A stretch of DNA of 64,000 bases, from positions 1-64,000 of the forward strand of contig CANJRD010000013.1 of the NCBI GenBank assembly GCA_947476695.1. Reading direction: 5' to 3'. The stretch is from Rhodospirillaceae bacterium. Lineage in GTDB: Bacteria > Pseudomonadota > Alphaproteobacteria > Rhodospirillales > Rhodospirillaceae. The position numbers and the translations under genes are program-made. Below, in pieces: positions 1 through 9,121 of the stretch (its first letter is position 1; every line of letters starts with the position of its first letter). Below the pieces are notes generated by a model. That model saw nothing but the letters and a program-made list of their open reading frames with translations. It made no database searches and was not told the origin of the DNA.

Positions 1-3000
1 CAAGCCGGTGGCGGGCGAGGTGGTCGGCAAGCGACATGCGTCCGGCGAACACCAGGCGTTGCGGATCGACACCGCGTGCGGCGGCTTCCTTGCGGAGGTT
101 CCGCGCAGCCGTGGGGTTGTCTTCCAGCAGCCACAACACACTTCCCTCGTCGGCTTTCAGCACGCGCATCCAGATCTCGAAGGTGGCCGGCAAAATCTTG
201 TGGTTGTTGTTGAAGCAGCAGAAGACGAAACCCTGCGCGGGCAAACCCAACGCCGTCCGCGTGAACACGCGATCGGAAATCCGCCGCTTCGAGTCGTTGA
301 CCTGGTAGCAGTGCGGCATGGTGATCACCTTCTCGGTGAAATCCCCGTGCCGTTCGGATGGGATGACGGTCTTGTCCGCGACGATGTAATCGATGTAGTC
401 CGCGCCCATCGTGCCCGGATAACTCAAGAAATTGACCTGCACTGGCGCGCAGCCCTCGGCGAAAATGCCGGGCCGTGAGTCTTGGGTATGCGCGTTCAAA
501 TCCACCGCGATGTCGATGCCGCGTTCGCGCGCCATCTGCGCGATGGCGAGATCGTTCTGCGCCCTGACATCCAGGAAGTGCTCGAACCCCGCTGCGATGC
601 GCTTACGCATGTCGTCCTGTTTGTCCGGTCCAATCGAAAACCCAAAGATCTCGAACCGCGACCGGTCGTGGGATTCGAACAGCTCGGCCAGGAGGCAGGC
701 CATCGGATGATTGCGATAGTCCGCGGAGAAGTAGCCGATCCGCAAGCGCTGGTGATGATCAGGTTTTGCGACCGGGCCGAGCGTCATGCGTCGCGGATGG
801 CGCGTTTGCGTATAGAGCGTCGCGGCCTGCTTATGCAGTTGCGGCTCGTCGAACAACGTCAACAATGGGAACGGTGCCGACGCTTTTTTTCCGGCGGATA
901 CGGCCGCCCGCAGCGCATCGAGACGTTCGCCGTGAGCCGTCCAGTCGCACAACTTGGCGCGCGTGTAGGTCAGGAGGCCCGGCAGGAAATCGTAATCGGG
1001 TTTCAGCGCCAGGGCGCTCTCGTAGCCGGCGCAGGCTTCTTCAGGTCGATTGAGCGCGAGCAGCGTATTGGCGCGAGTGAAATGAGTCTCGGCCCGCTCC
1101 GGATTCAGCGCGAGCGCTTGATCGTAACTGGCGACGGCTTCCGGCAGGCGCCGCATCGCCGCGAGTGCCGCAGCGCGATTGATATAGACGCCGGCAAAAT
1201 CGGGCTTGGCGGCAATGGCACGGTCATAGCTGGCCAGCGCTTCCGCGGGACGCTGCAGTTCGAGCAGTAAGTTGCCGCGGCTGAGGTGGGCATCGGCATA
1301 CGCAGGGGCCAACGTCGCGGCCCGCTCAAAACTGGCGAGGGCCTCGTCCATGCGGCCGAGCCGGCGCAGCGCGCTGCCGCGATTGTGGTGCGCCTGGGGG
1401 AACTCAGGATTTCGCGAAAGCGCGGCGTCGTAGTCCGCCACGGCGTCCGTGAAGCGGCCGAGGGTGAAATTCTCGTTGCCGCGCGCGAGCGCGGCTTCGG
1501 GTGGGACGTCGGTCAGCGCTGTGATGAGATCCGCGATCACACCCGGCCAGTCCCCCGGCGTGCTCTGCCGGAACAGCCGCGCGGTGGGATACCAGGGGCT
1601 ATCGCTGCGGCCGAGCTGCCAACGCCAATCGGGCACCATCGGCAACAATACCCATACGGGTTTGCCCAGCGCGCCGGCGAGGTGTGCGATGGCGGTGTCG
1701 ACCGTGATCACCAAGTCCAGCGCGTCGATTGCGGCGGCGGTTTCGACAAACGAAGCCGGGCCGGCGGTGACCGGCAGGCCGGTGGCAATATCTTCCGCCG
1801 AGATATCGGGCTGCAATGCGACGAGACGTATGCCGGGGAGCGCGAACAACGGCGCGAGTGTGGCCAGTGGAATGCTGCGCGCGTGGTTATTGCGATGGGT
1901 CTTGCGCCCCGACCAGACGATTCCGATTCTGCGCTCGGCTGTGCTTTCCAATCGTGCACGCCAGGCATCGCGGCGGAATGCGTCGGCCGTCAGATACGGT
2001 ACCGCGGTGGTTTCCGGCTGCGCCGCTGCGCCCAGCGCGAGCGGCAGGCTCATCAACGGGCACTGCACGTCGAACGGCGGCAACGCCTCGCCACGGCGGA
2101 TCACCTGCGACACGCCCTTGAGGCCGCCCATGATCTCGGCGAGTTCATCCGGTACTTCGAGAAGAACGCGCGCGCCACGCGCGGCGACCACACTTGCGAA
2201 CCGGCAGAATTGCAGCATGTCGCCGAATCCCTGTTCGGCCCACAGCAGGATGGTGCGCCCGGCGATGTCCTCGCCCGCCCAGCGGTTCTGCGCGAACTCG
2301 CGCCGCTGCGCCGCCATCATGCCGTCGATGCGCCAGCGCCATTCGTATTCGGACCAGCCGGCCGCGAAATCACCCGTGAGAAGATGGCTCTCGGCGAGCA
2401 CAAGATGCGTCTCGGCGAAGTTCGGATTGAGTTGCAGCGCCGCATGGAACTGCGCGCGCGCGTCGTCGATCCGCCCGCTGCTGTGCAAAGCGCAGCCCAG
2501 GTTGTGATGCGCCTCGACCGACTGCGGCTGAATGATGCAGGCGCGGTTGTATGCGGCGACGGCTTCCGGCAACCGATTGAGGCGCTCAAGGGCGTTGCCG
2601 CGACCGATCTGCGCGCCGACATGATTCGGTGCGCCCGCAAGCGCCCGGTCGAAGCCGATCAGCGCGTCCGCCGGGCGGCGGAGGTCGAGCAACAGCAGCG
2701 CCCGGTTGAACTCCGTCTCGGGGTTGGCCTGCGCGGCGATGGCGCGGTCGAAGCAGGCGAGGGCCTCGTCAGGCTTGCTTTGCAGACGCAAGGCGAGCGC
2801 CAGATTGCTCAGCGCCGGTCCGTGGTTCGGATTGACGGCGAGCGCCTGCTTCATCAGCGCCTCGGCCGTCGGCAATTCATTGGTCTGCAGATGCAAGGCG
2901 CCGAACAGGTGCAAGGCATCGAAGTGCTGCGGTTCTCGCGCGAGGATTTGACGGTAGAGCACCGCCGCGGCGTCGAACTGACCGCGGCTGTGAAGCGCAA

Positions 3001-3046
3001 GCGCTTCATTCAGCAATACGGCGGTCTGCGGCGGCGTTTCACTCAT
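1..3046 (-). CDS. TPR protein with GT9-like and GT41 (SPINDLY/OGT) glycosyltransferase domains, C-terminus cut off
   Basis: This frame is open for 1015 codons from an ATG at 3044-3046 and runs off the left edge with no stop. Residues 1 to about 235 are tetratricopeptide repeats. Residues about 260-510 resemble the heptosyltransferase-like GT9 fold, with the motif DTAIAHLAGALGKPVWVLLP near residue 450. A second TPR block covers about 525-650. From about 690 the protein matches the O-GlcNAc-transferase-like GT41 domain, including RIGYFSADYRNHP near 767 and the late motif RMSLADHLARHRL at the edge. Known GT41 TPR proteins glycosylate protein hydroxyls, often flagellin or cytosolic targets in bacteria; the acceptor here is unknown. 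Two transferase-like domains in one chain is unusual but seen in some alphaproteobacterial TPR proteins. Roughly the last 150-200 residues are missing. The gene ends the minus-strand series that starts at the tRNA. Confidence 0.85.
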   Translation of the reverse strand, partial: MSETPPQTAVLLNEALALHSRGQFDAAAVLYRQILAREPQHFDALHLFGALHLQTNELPTAEALMKQALAVNPNHGPALSNLALALRLQSKPDEALACFDRAIAAQANPETEFNRALLLLDLRRPADALIGFDRALAGAPNHVGAQIGRGNALERLNRLPEAVAAYNRACIIQPQSVEAHHNLGCALHSSGRIDDARAQFHAALQLNPNFAETHLVLAESHLLTGDFAAGWSEYEWRWRIDGMMAAQRREFAQNRWAGEDIAGRTILLWAEQGFGDMLQFCRFASVVAARGARVLLEVPDELAEIMGGLKGVSQVIRRGEALPPFDVQCPLMSLPLALGAAAQPETTAVPYLTADAFRRDAWRARLESTAERRIGIVWSGRKTHRNNHARSIPLATLAPLFALPGIRLVALQPDISAEDIATGLPVTAGPASFVETAAAIDALDLVITVDTAIAHLAGALGKPVWVLLPMVPDWRWQLGRSDSPWYPTARLFRQSTPGDWPGVIADLITALTDVPPEAALARGNENFTLGRFTDAVADYDAALSRNPEFPQAHHNRGSALRRLGRMDEALASFERAATLAPAYADAHLSRGNLLLELQRPAEALASYDRAIAAKPDFAGVYINRAAALAAMRRLPEAVASYDQALALNPERAETHFTRANTLLALNRPEEACAGYESALALKPDYDFLPGLLTYTRAKLCDWTAHGERLDALRAAVSAGKKASAPFPLLTLFDEPQLHKQAATLYTQTRHPRRMTLGPVAKPDHHQRLRIGYFSADYRNHPMACLLAELFESHDRSRFEIFGFSIGPDKQDDMRKRIAAGFEHFLDVRAQNDLAIAQMARERGIDIAVDLNAHTQDSRPGIFAEGCAPVQVNFLSYPGTMGADYIDYIVADKTVIPSERHGDFTEKVITMPHCYQVNDSKRRISDRVFTRTALGLPAQGFVFCCFNNNHKILPATFEIWMRVLKADEGSVLWLLEDNPTAARNLRKEAAARGVDPQRLVFAGRMSLADHLARHRL

Positions 3047-3085
3047 GGCGCGGCGACAATAGGCGGGGTGCCAGCGCAGGAAAAC

Positions 3086-3113
3086 AAAAAGCCGGCCAAG
3101 CTGACCGGCTTTT
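3086..3113 (-). terminator. Rho-independent terminator of the ycnI-like gene
   Basis: On the minus strand a 9-bp GC-rich stem (AAAAGCCGG / CCGGCTTTT) with a short loop is followed by T residues. It lies 23 nt beyond the stop of the YcnI-like gene and ahead of the TPR gene, so it separates the two transcripts. Confidence 0.75.
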
Positions 3114-3136
3114 CATCTGCTTCACCGCGAAACGGC

Positions 3137-3586
3137 TTATTGGCCGGGGGCCATGACCTGTTCTTCGGCGATCTTCGTGGTCGGGGCCGGGCGCTTGCCA
3201 CCCGCCGGTTCGATCCAGGCGACCTTCGTGCCATCGCCGTATGTTTGGACGAACTTCCAAACCAGCTCGGTGGGCTTGTCCGGGTTCTTCGCCGAGAACT
3301 TGAGTTCTTCGTTCTTGCCGGCGGCAATGTTCAGCGTCCAGGTCACCACGTTGCGTCCGTCGGCTTGCTTGACCGCGTACTTCCCGTCTTTCGACGGCTC
3401 AACTGTGACCCCAGCCGGCACGGCCAGTTCCAGCGCCACGGTCGGCGATGCGCTCTCGGTCGGCACCCTGGCGGTATAGACCTGTGTCTCGCCGGTCACC
3501 GATTCCTTCGGGCTAATGGTGACGTGCGCTTGGGCCGCGCTGCCGAAGGCAACCACGCTTGCCGCGAACAATGTCAGGAACCGCAT
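3137..3586 (-). CDS. YcnI-like (DUF1775) exported copper-binding protein
   Basis: A 149-residue protein with a clear Sec signal peptide (residues 1-20, cleavage after AQA) that leaves a mature N-terminus starting His-Val-Thr-Ile. Known YcnI proteins bind Cu(II) through this N-terminal histidine in a monohistidine brace and belong to copper handling in the envelope. The start at 3584-3586 has a strong AAGGAGG ribosome site 7 nt upstream. The chain is short for the family and lacks the long C-terminal tail seen in Gram-positive members. It stands alone with its own terminator. The family call is confident; copper binding is inferred from the family. Confidence 0.8.
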   Translation of the reverse strand: MRFLTLFAASVVAFGSAAQAHVTISPKESVTGETQVYTARVPTESASPTVALELAVPAGVTVEPSKDGKYAVKQADGRNVVTWTLNIAAGKNEELKFSAKNPDKPTELVWKFVQTYGDGTKVAWIEPAGGKRPAPTTKIAEEQVMAPGQ

Positions 3587-3654
3587 CGCATCCTCCTTGA
3601 GGTCCGTCGATGGCGGCTATCGTACCTCAACAGGAGGCCGGAAAACCAGCAAGC

Positions 3655-5703
3655 CTATCGCACGGCGGCGGCAATATTCCCGCCGTCCACTGTGAGAATC
3701 GCACCCGTGGTCTTGTCCGCCAGGGCGAGGCTGACAAAAGCCTGAGCCACATCGTTGGCCGAGACTTCCTGGCCCAGCAGATTCCCGCTCATGTAGGACT
3801 TCTCCGTGAGGCCGCGCGCTTCCGAGCGCTTCGCGATCATGGTGTCCGTCAGCAATCCGGTGCGGATGCGGTCGGCATTCACCGCATTGGCGCGAATCCC
3901 ATCCGGGCCGTGATCGATCGCATATTGGCGCATCAGCGCCAGAGTCGCGGCTTTAGGGAGACCATAGGGACCGAAGTCCGGGCCCGGATTGATCGCCTGT
4001 TTCGAGACGTTAAAAAGTAGCGCGCCGCCGAAGCCCTGCTTCGACATCACCGCCACGGCCGCCTGGGCCACGCGCTGATGGCCATAGAAGTTCAGCTCGA
4101 AGCTGTCGCGCAACACCTGCTCGTCCACCGTCCCGATCTTGCCTTGCCAGGCGGCACCCGCGTTGGAGACGACGATATCCACGCCGCCGAAGGTCTCGGC
4201 GACCTTGTCGAACGCGGCTTTTACAGAATTCGCATCGGTGACATTGCACGGCACGCCGACGCACTTCAGCGCTTTGGCCGCCGTATCGAGGCCTTCACCG
4301 GGAAGATCGAGGATGGCGATCTCCGCACCTTCCGCCTTGAAGGCTGCTGCGGTCGCCCGACCGATGCCCGACGCCCCGCCCGTGACGGCGACGACGTGAC
4401 GCGCGAGGCGTGCCTCTTTGCCTTTGCCCAGTTTCGCCTGTTCGAGCGACCAGTATTCCATATCGAACAGGTCGGCCTCGGCGGCGCATTCATAGACACC
4501 GAGGGCTTCGGCGTCGGTGATGGACTGGATCGTGCTCTCGGCGATATCGGCGGCGATCTTCGCGGCCGATTTGCTGGCCCCGATGCCGAACAGGCCGAGC
4601 CCGGGAACCAGCGCCACGCGCGGCGTTGCGTCGAGTTCGATCTTCGGTGGGTCCTGGCGCTTATTATGCGTGGTGAAATAGGCGTGATAGCGCGCCGCGA
4701 ATGTGTCGATGGCTTCCGCGGCGGCGGCCTTGAAAACGTCCATCTTCGTCGCATCCGGCGCCGGGATGATCACGGGCCAGTTCTTGGTGCGGATGGTGTG
4801 ATCCGGCGTCACGACGCCGACCTGCGAATAGCGCGCCACATCGCGGCCGTTGACGTAGTTCAGGATCGCCGGCCCGGTGCGGAAGTCGAGGATCATGCGC
4901 TGCTCTGCGCCATCCTTGCCGCGCGCACGCAGCAGGCCGCGCAGGATCGGTGCGATATCGGCGACGGATGCGGTTTTCGTCGGCAGGCTGGCGGGCACGA
5001 ACACCGGCTTGCGGTTCTTCTGCAAGCGGTCTTCGGCGGCGCTCACGTGCGTGATCATGCGCTCGTAAGCTTCGCGCGCGGTGTCGCCAAAGGTGAAGAT
5101 GCCGTGCTTGGCGAGGATCAAGCCTTCGACCGTCGGGTCGGCCTCGTAAACTTCCGCTGCCTTCTTCGCCAACAGGAAGCCCGGCATGATGTAGGGCACG
5201 TGGCCCATGCGCTTGCCGTAGAGGTCCTGGCACAGCGAGATGCCGTCGGGCTGATCGCTCAGCGACAGCACGGCGATCGCGTGCGTGTGGTCGATGAACT
5301 TATGCGGCAGGAAGGCGTGCAGCAGCGTCTCGACGGAAGGATTGGGCGCCGATGAATCCAGCAGGTTGCAACGCTGCACGTTGACCATGTCCTCGTCGGT
5401 CAGCGACGTCAGCTTGCGCAGTTCAAGGATCGGCGCCATGCGCACCGCCGGCAGGCCGGCCGGCTCGATCTCGGCCATGTCCCAGCCGGAGCCCTTCACG
5501 CACAGCACGTCGGTGGGGCGGCCCAGCGCATCGTTCACCTGGGTCTTCACCGAGGTGTTGCCGCCGCCATGCAGCACCAGCGCCGGGTCGCGGCCGAGCA
5601 GGCGCGAGGTATAGACGCGCAAGGCGATATCGGCGTTCACGCCCTGCTGGGCATAGCGCTCGATATGGCGTTGCGCATCCTGGTCGGTCCACGTGCTCTT
5701 CAT
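3655..5703 (-). CDS. Bifunctional class II aldolase / short-chain dehydrogenase (rhamnulose-1-phosphate aldolase type)
   Basis: The 682-residue protein has an N-terminal class II aldolase domain (about 1-400) with the LHGGGNTSVK motif near residue 45 and the metal-site motif HTHAIAVL near 138. A C-terminal short-chain dehydrogenase domain has the nucleotide motif TGGASGIG near 440 and a Tyr-x3-Lys pair (YGLPK) near 583. Length and order match the known bifunctional rhamnulose-1-phosphate aldolase/L-lactaldehyde dehydrogenase family of sugar catabolism. No rhamnose isomerase, kinase or transporter lies nearby, so the substrate is uncertain. I prefer the ATG at 5701-5703 (MKSTW) with AAGGGA upstream over the longer frame from 5739, because the extra residues look like leader sequence. 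It is last before the tRNA terminator. Confidence 0.85.
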   Translation of the reverse strand: MKSTWTDQDAQRHIERYAQQGVNADIALRVYTSRLLGRDPALVLHGGGNTSVKTQVNDALGRPTDVLCVKGSGWDMAEIEPAGLPAVRMAPILELRKLTSLTDEDMVNVQRCNLLDSSAPNPSVETLLHAFLPHKFIDHTHAIAVLSLSDQPDGISLCQDLYGKRMGHVPYIMPGFLLAKKAAEVYEADPTVEGLILAKHGIFTFGDTAREAYERMITHVSAAEDRLQKNRKPVFVPASLPTKTASVADIAPILRGLLRARGKDGAEQRMILDFRTGPAILNYVNGRDVARYSQVGVVTPDHTIRTKNWPVIIPAPDATKMDVFKAAAAEAIDTFAARYHAYFTTHNKRQDPPKIELDATPRVALVPGLGLFGIGASKSAAKIAADIAESTIQSITDAEALGVYECAAEADLFDMEYWSLEQAKLGKGKEARLARHVVAVTGGASGIGRATAAAFKAEGAEIAILDLPGEGLDTAAKALKCVGVPCNVTDANSVKAAFDKVAETFGGVDIVVSNAGAAWQGKIGTVDEQVLRDSFELNFYGHQRVAQAAVAVMSKQGFGGALLFNVSKQAINPGPDFGPYGLPKAATLALMRQYAIDHGPDGIRANAVNADRIRTGLLTDTMIAKRSEARGLTEKSYMSGNLLGQEVSANDVAQAFVSLALADKTTGAILTVDGGNIAAAVR

Positions 5704-5746
5704 GCGTGTCGGTGTCCCTTGTTCGCCGCGCAGACCCACGTTAGCA

Positions 5747-5782
5747 AAAAGCCAGTCAACCCGGACGGGCTGACTGGCTTTT
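5747..5782 (-). terminator. Terminator downstream of tRNA-Pro
   Basis: Read on the minus strand, a 12-bp perfect stem (AAAAGCCAGTCA / TGACTGGCTTTT) follows the encoded CCA of the tRNA by 4 nt and ends in TTTTT, a classic intrinsic terminator. Confidence 0.85.
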
Positions 5783-5786
5783 CATT

Positions 5787-5863
5787 TGGTCGGAGTAAGA
5801 GGATTTGAACCTCCGGCCCCTGCCTCCCGAAAGCAGTGCTCTACCAGGCTGAGCTATACTCCG
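5787..5863 (-). tRNA. tRNA-Pro(CGG)
   Basis: A 77-nt cloverleaf is readable on the minus strand: acceptor CGGAGTA pairs with TACTCCG, the D arm contains AGCCTGGTAGA, the anticodon loop is TTCGGGA giving anticodon CGG, and the T arm contains GGTTCAAATCC. The discriminator A and the CCA end are encoded in the genome. The anticodon reads CCG proline codons, which are frequent in this GC-rich sequence. Confidence 0.95.
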
Positions 5864-6026
5864 GCATGGCTTCGCTGAAACGTGGGCGGTCGGGTCCTGC
5901 CCCGCGAAGGCGACGCTTATAACCTCTGGGGGTCCGGCCCGCAAGGCGCTGTGGACGGCAAAAAATCGGCCCTAAGTGCCTGAGGTGCCGTGGGTCTTGG
6001 CCAGCCTCAAGGCCGGGTAGCCGGGC

Positions 6027-7046
6027 CTAGTAAGCCCGCTCGATGCAGAAATCGATGATTTCCAGCAAAGCCGTCTTCACCGGGCTTTCCGGGAAGATGC
6101 CCAGGGCGTCGCGCGCGACGGCGCCGTAGTGGCGGGCGCGGTTGACGGTGTCCGACAGGCTCGAGTGGGCCTTCATCAGTTCCATCGCGCGGGGCAGGTC
6201 GCCGTCCTGCTGGTCCAGGCTTTCCAGCGTGCGCTTCCAGAAGGCGCGCTCGCCTTCGTCGCCGCGGCGGAAGGCCAGGATGACCGGCAGGGTGATCTTG
6301 CCCTCGCGGAAGTCGTCGCCGACGGTTTTGCCCAGTTCGGCCTGACGCGCGGAGTAATCCAGCACGTCGTCGATCAGCTGGAACGCGATGCCCAGATTGA
6401 GACCGTAGGCGCGTAACGCTTCTTCCTCGACATCCGGGCGGTCGGCGACCACGGCGCCGATGCGCGCGGCGGCGGCGAACAGTTCCGCGGTCTTGGACTG
6501 GATGACCTCCAGATACTGCGCTTCGCTGGTCTGCGTGTCGTTGGATGTGATCAGCTGGTGCACTTCACCTTCGGCGATGACCGAAGACGCGTGGCTCAGG
6601 ATCTGCAGCACTTTCAGCGAACCGTCTTCGACCATCAGCTCGAAGGCGCGGCTGAACAGGAAGTCGCCGACCAGCACGCTCGACTGGTTGCCCCAGATGG
6701 CGTTGGCGCTGGACTGGCCGCGGCGCAACTCGCTGTCGTCCACGACGTCGTCATGCAGCAGCGTGGCGGTGTGGATGAACTCGACGCAGGTCGCGAGCTT
6801 GATGTGGCGTTCGCCGCCATAGCCGCAGAGCTTGGCGGCGGCGAGGGTCAGCAACGGACGCAGGCGCTTGCCGCCGGCGGCGACGATGTGGCCGGCCACC
6901 TGCGGGATCAGCGCCACCGGGCTGTGCATCCGCGCGACGATGGTATGATTTACGTCCTTAAGGTCGTGCTCGACCAGCGCCATCAGGGCGTCGAGCGCCT
7001 TCGGCGGTTTGCGTCGTTGGGAGTCTAAGCTGACAACGGTGGCCAC
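6027..7046 (-). CDS. Polyprenyl (octaprenyl/decaprenyl) diphosphate synthase
   Basis: A 339-residue trans-prenyltransferase with both aspartate-rich motifs: DDVVDDSELRRG near residue 99 and DDVLDYSARQAELGK near 226, plus GGKRLRP and the GDDFREGKITLP segment. The enzyme extends farnesyl diphosphate with isopentenyl diphosphate to make the ubiquinone side chain; IspB and DdsA-type enzymes of alphaproteobacteria have this length. Product chain length cannot be told from sequence reading. The start is a GTG at 7044-7046 with GGGGTA upstream. It is transcribed away from the DUF2007 gene, leaving about 190 nt for divergent promoters, an arrangement common for this gene. Confidence 0.9.
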   Translation of the reverse strand: MATVVSLDSQRRKPPKALDALMALVEHDLKDVNHTIVARMHSPVALIPQVAGHIVAAGGKRLRPLLTLAAAKLCGYGGERHIKLATCVEFIHTATLLHDDVVDDSELRRGQSSANAIWGNQSSVLVGDFLFSRAFELMVEDGSLKVLQILSHASSVIAEGEVHQLITSNDTQTSEAQYLEVIQSKTAELFAAAARIGAVVADRPDVEEEALRAYGLNLGIAFQLIDDVLDYSARQAELGKTVGDDFREGKITLPVILAFRRGDEGERAFWKRTLESLDQQDGDLPRAMELMKAHSSLSDTVNRARHYGAVARDALGIFPESPVKTALLEIIDFCIERAY

Positions 7047-7233
7047 GCGGGTACCCCGGGCTGAAAATCAAGACGGCTGAAAATCACGCGAGCCGGCCCC
7101 CCGGCCGAACTGGCCCAGAAAATAGGGGCAAGTAGCGAGGGCTGCAACACATCCACGCGCAACTGGGCGGCGAAACGGCGGATTTGCGCTACGGAAATGC
7201 TATGATCGCGTGAAATTGGGGAGGAGCGGGGCC

Positions 7234-7470
7234 ATGGTCGAGCTGATGCGCACCGAAAACCCGGTCCTGCTGTCGGCCGTGAAAGCCGCTCTGGCGGCGC
7301 TCCGGATCGACGTGTTCGAATTCGACGGCCCAATAGCCGACCTTTATGTAGGGTATTTCTTTCCCCGCCGCCTGATGGTGCACGAGGACGACCTCGACGC
7401 CGCCCGCGACGTGGTTGCGGCGTTGAAGGCCGACGAACTGCCGCCGCTGCCGGAGGATTATGTCTCCTGA
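7234..7470 (+). CDS. DUF2007 small protein
   Basis: A 78-residue protein of the DUF2007 family (putative signal-transducing protein), with the typical opening VELMRTENPVLLSAVKAAL, a central PRRLMVHEDDLDAARDVV and no transmembrane segment. The ATG at 7234 has a strong GGGGAGGAG ribosome site at 7217-7226, so the longer GTG start at 7210 is not needed. Its stop overlaps the start of the methyltransferase gene by 11 nt, indicating translational coupling. The pairing of DUF2007 with a TrmN6-like methyltransferase is common in alphaproteobacteria; its function is unknown. Confidence 0.8.
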   Translation: MVELMRTENPVLLSAVKAALAALRIDVFEFDGPIADLYVGYFFPRRLMVHEDDLDAARDVVAALKADELPPLPEDYVS

Positions 7471-8194
7471 CTTTACCGACGACGCGCTGCTGAACGGGCG
7501 CGTGAGGCTTCGCCAGCCGGTCACGGGCTACCGCGCCGCGATCGATCCGGTGTTGCTGGCCGCCGCCGCACGGGTGGGCGCGAACACGCGTGTGCTCGAC
7601 GCCGGCTGTGGCACGGGTGCGGCGATGTTCTGCCTGGCGGCGCGCGTTCCGGCGGTGCGGATCACGGGCTTGGAGCGCAATCCGCAAGCGGCCGATTTCG
7701 CGCGCGCGGGCCTCGGGCTCAATCATTTCGGCGATCGGGTCGAGGTTGTCGAAGGCGATCTGGCGCAGCCGCCGGCGGTGTTGCACCAGGCTTTCGACAC
7801 GGTGATCACCAATCCGCCCTTCGGCGCGGACGGCACGCCGCCCCCCGACGCGGGCCGCGCCGCCGCGCATCACGAATCCAATCTCGACCTCGCGGGCTGG
7901 ATCGCGCGCTGCTTCTGGTGCCTGAAGCCGAAGGGGCGGCTGGTCGTCATCCATCGCGGCGAACGTGTGTCCGAACTCCTGGCCGAACTGCGCAAATTGG
8001 CCGGCGATCTGCGCATCCGGCCGATCCATTCCCGCCCGCACGACGCCGCGCGGCGCGTGATCGTGGACGCCGGCAAGGGGCGGCGCACGCCGGATATGCT
8101 GTTGCCGGCTTTGGTGATGCACGATGTCGACGGGTCTTACACCCCGGCGGCGCAAGCGGTGCTGCGGGACGCTGAATCGCTCCCCACGGGGTGA
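7460..8194 (+). CDS. TrmN6-like SAM-dependent N6-adenine methyltransferase
   Basis: A 244-residue class I methyltransferase with the SAM motif VLDAGCGTG at residues 45-53 and the NPPF catalytic motif near 118, as in N6-adenine enzymes. The N-terminal signature LLNGRVRLRQPVTGYRAAID matches the YfiC/TrmN6 family, which methylates A37 of tRNA-Val; the exact tRNA target is inferred. It overlaps the DUF2007 gene by 11 nt and is followed 36 nt later by the S49 peptidase, so the three are probably co-transcribed. Confidence 0.8.
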   Translation: MSPDFTDDALLNGRVRLRQPVTGYRAAIDPVLLAAAARVGANTRVLDAGCGTGAAMFCLAARVPAVRITGLERNPQAADFARAGLGLNHFGDRVEVVEGDLAQPPAVLHQAFDTVITNPPFGADGTPPPDAGRAAAHHESNLDLAGWIARCFWCLKPKGRLVVIHRGERVSELLAELRKLAGDLRIRPIHSRPHDAARRVIVDAGKGRRTPDMLLPALVMHDVDGSYTPAAQAVLRDAESLPTG

Positions 8195-8230
8195 ATTGCA
8201 ATCGGTCCCTCCCGACCTTATCTTCGTTGC

Positions 8231-9121
8231 ATGGCCATCGTCGACGTCATCAACGATATCTGGAACCGCTACGACCTGCCCGGGAGCCGCAATCCGGCGC
8301 CCGCGGTGGCGGTGATGCGCATGCGCGGCACCATCGGCAGCGGGCCGATGTCGCGCAGCGGGTTGTCGCTGGCGTCGCTGGAAGGCGCGATCAAACGCGC
8401 ATTCTCCAAACGCGTGCGCGCGGTCTGTGTCGTCATCAATTCGCCGGGCGGCTCGCCGGTTCAATCGGCGCAGATCGCCGCGATGATCCGCCAGCTGTCG
8501 CAGGAAAAGAAGATCCCGGTCTTCGCGTTCACCGAAGACGTCGCCGCCTCGGGCGGCTACTGGCTCGCGCTGGCGGCCGATGAGATTTACGCGGACGCCA
8601 TGTCGGTGGTCGGGTCCATCGGCGTCATCACGCAAAGCTTCGGCTTCCAGGAGCTGATCGCCAAGCTCGGCGTCGAGCGCCGCGTGTATACGCAAGGTAC
8701 GCGCAAAGGCATGCTCGATCCGTTCCGCGCGGAAGACCCGGAGGACATCAAGCGCCTCTATGAAATCCAGGCCGACATCCATCGCCAGTTCATCGCGTTC
8801 GTGAAACAGCGTCGTGGCGACCGGCTGTCGAAGAACGATGAGTTGCTGTTCAACGGCGATATCTGGACCGGCGAGCGCGCGCTTGAACTCGGTCTGGTCG
8901 ACGGCCTCGGCGACCTGCGTACCATCGTGCGCCGCAAATACGGGCCGGATGTGCGTTTCATCAACATCGAGCGTCCGGCCGGCTGGCTGCAACGCCGCTT
9001 CGGCCGCTTCCTGCCCTCCGACGTCGGCGCCGCGGTCGAGCACGGCGTGGCAGGCGGTTGGGCTGGCGATCTAATGGCCGCTGTCGAGGAACGCGCACTC
9101 TGGTCGCGGTTCGGCCTGTAA
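8231..9121 (+). CDS. S49 family signal-peptide-peptidase-like serine protease (SppA/SohB type)
   Basis: A 296-residue single-domain S49 peptidase. Landmarks are VINSPGGSPVQ near residue 70, the nucleophile serine in VVGSIGVI (about 129) and the general-base lysine in GTRKGM (about 159). The fold is ClpP/crotonase-like with a Ser-Lys dyad, and relatives degrade cleaved signal peptides or membrane fragments. There is no obvious N-terminal membrane anchor, unlike SppA, so it may be cytosolic or peripheral. The stop codon directly abuts the GTG of the next small gene. Confidence 0.85.
   Translation: MAIVDVINDIWNRYDLPGSRNPAPAVAVMRMRGTIGSGPMSRSGLSLASLEGAIKRAFSKRVRAVCVVINSPGGSPVQSAQIAAMIRQLSQEKKIPVFAFTEDVAASGGYWLALAADEIYADAMSVVGSIGVITQSFGFQELIAKLGVERRVYTQGTRKGMLDPFRAEDPEDIKRLYEIQADIHRQFIAFVKQRRGDRLSKNDELLFNGDIWTGERALELGLVDGLGDLRTIVRRKYGPDVRFINIERPAGWLQRRFGRFLPSDVGAAVEHGVAGGWAGDLMAAVEERALWSRFGL

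Noticed and set aside
1286-3745. Open frame of 819 codons on the plus strand
   Set aside because: It is antisense to the TPR/OGT gene and the YcnI gene; codon content and lack of family resemblance show a GC-rich shadow.
7025-9043. Open frame of 672 codons on the minus strand
   Set aside because: Antisense to the DUF2007, methyltransferase and S49 genes, which have clear motifs and ribosome sites.
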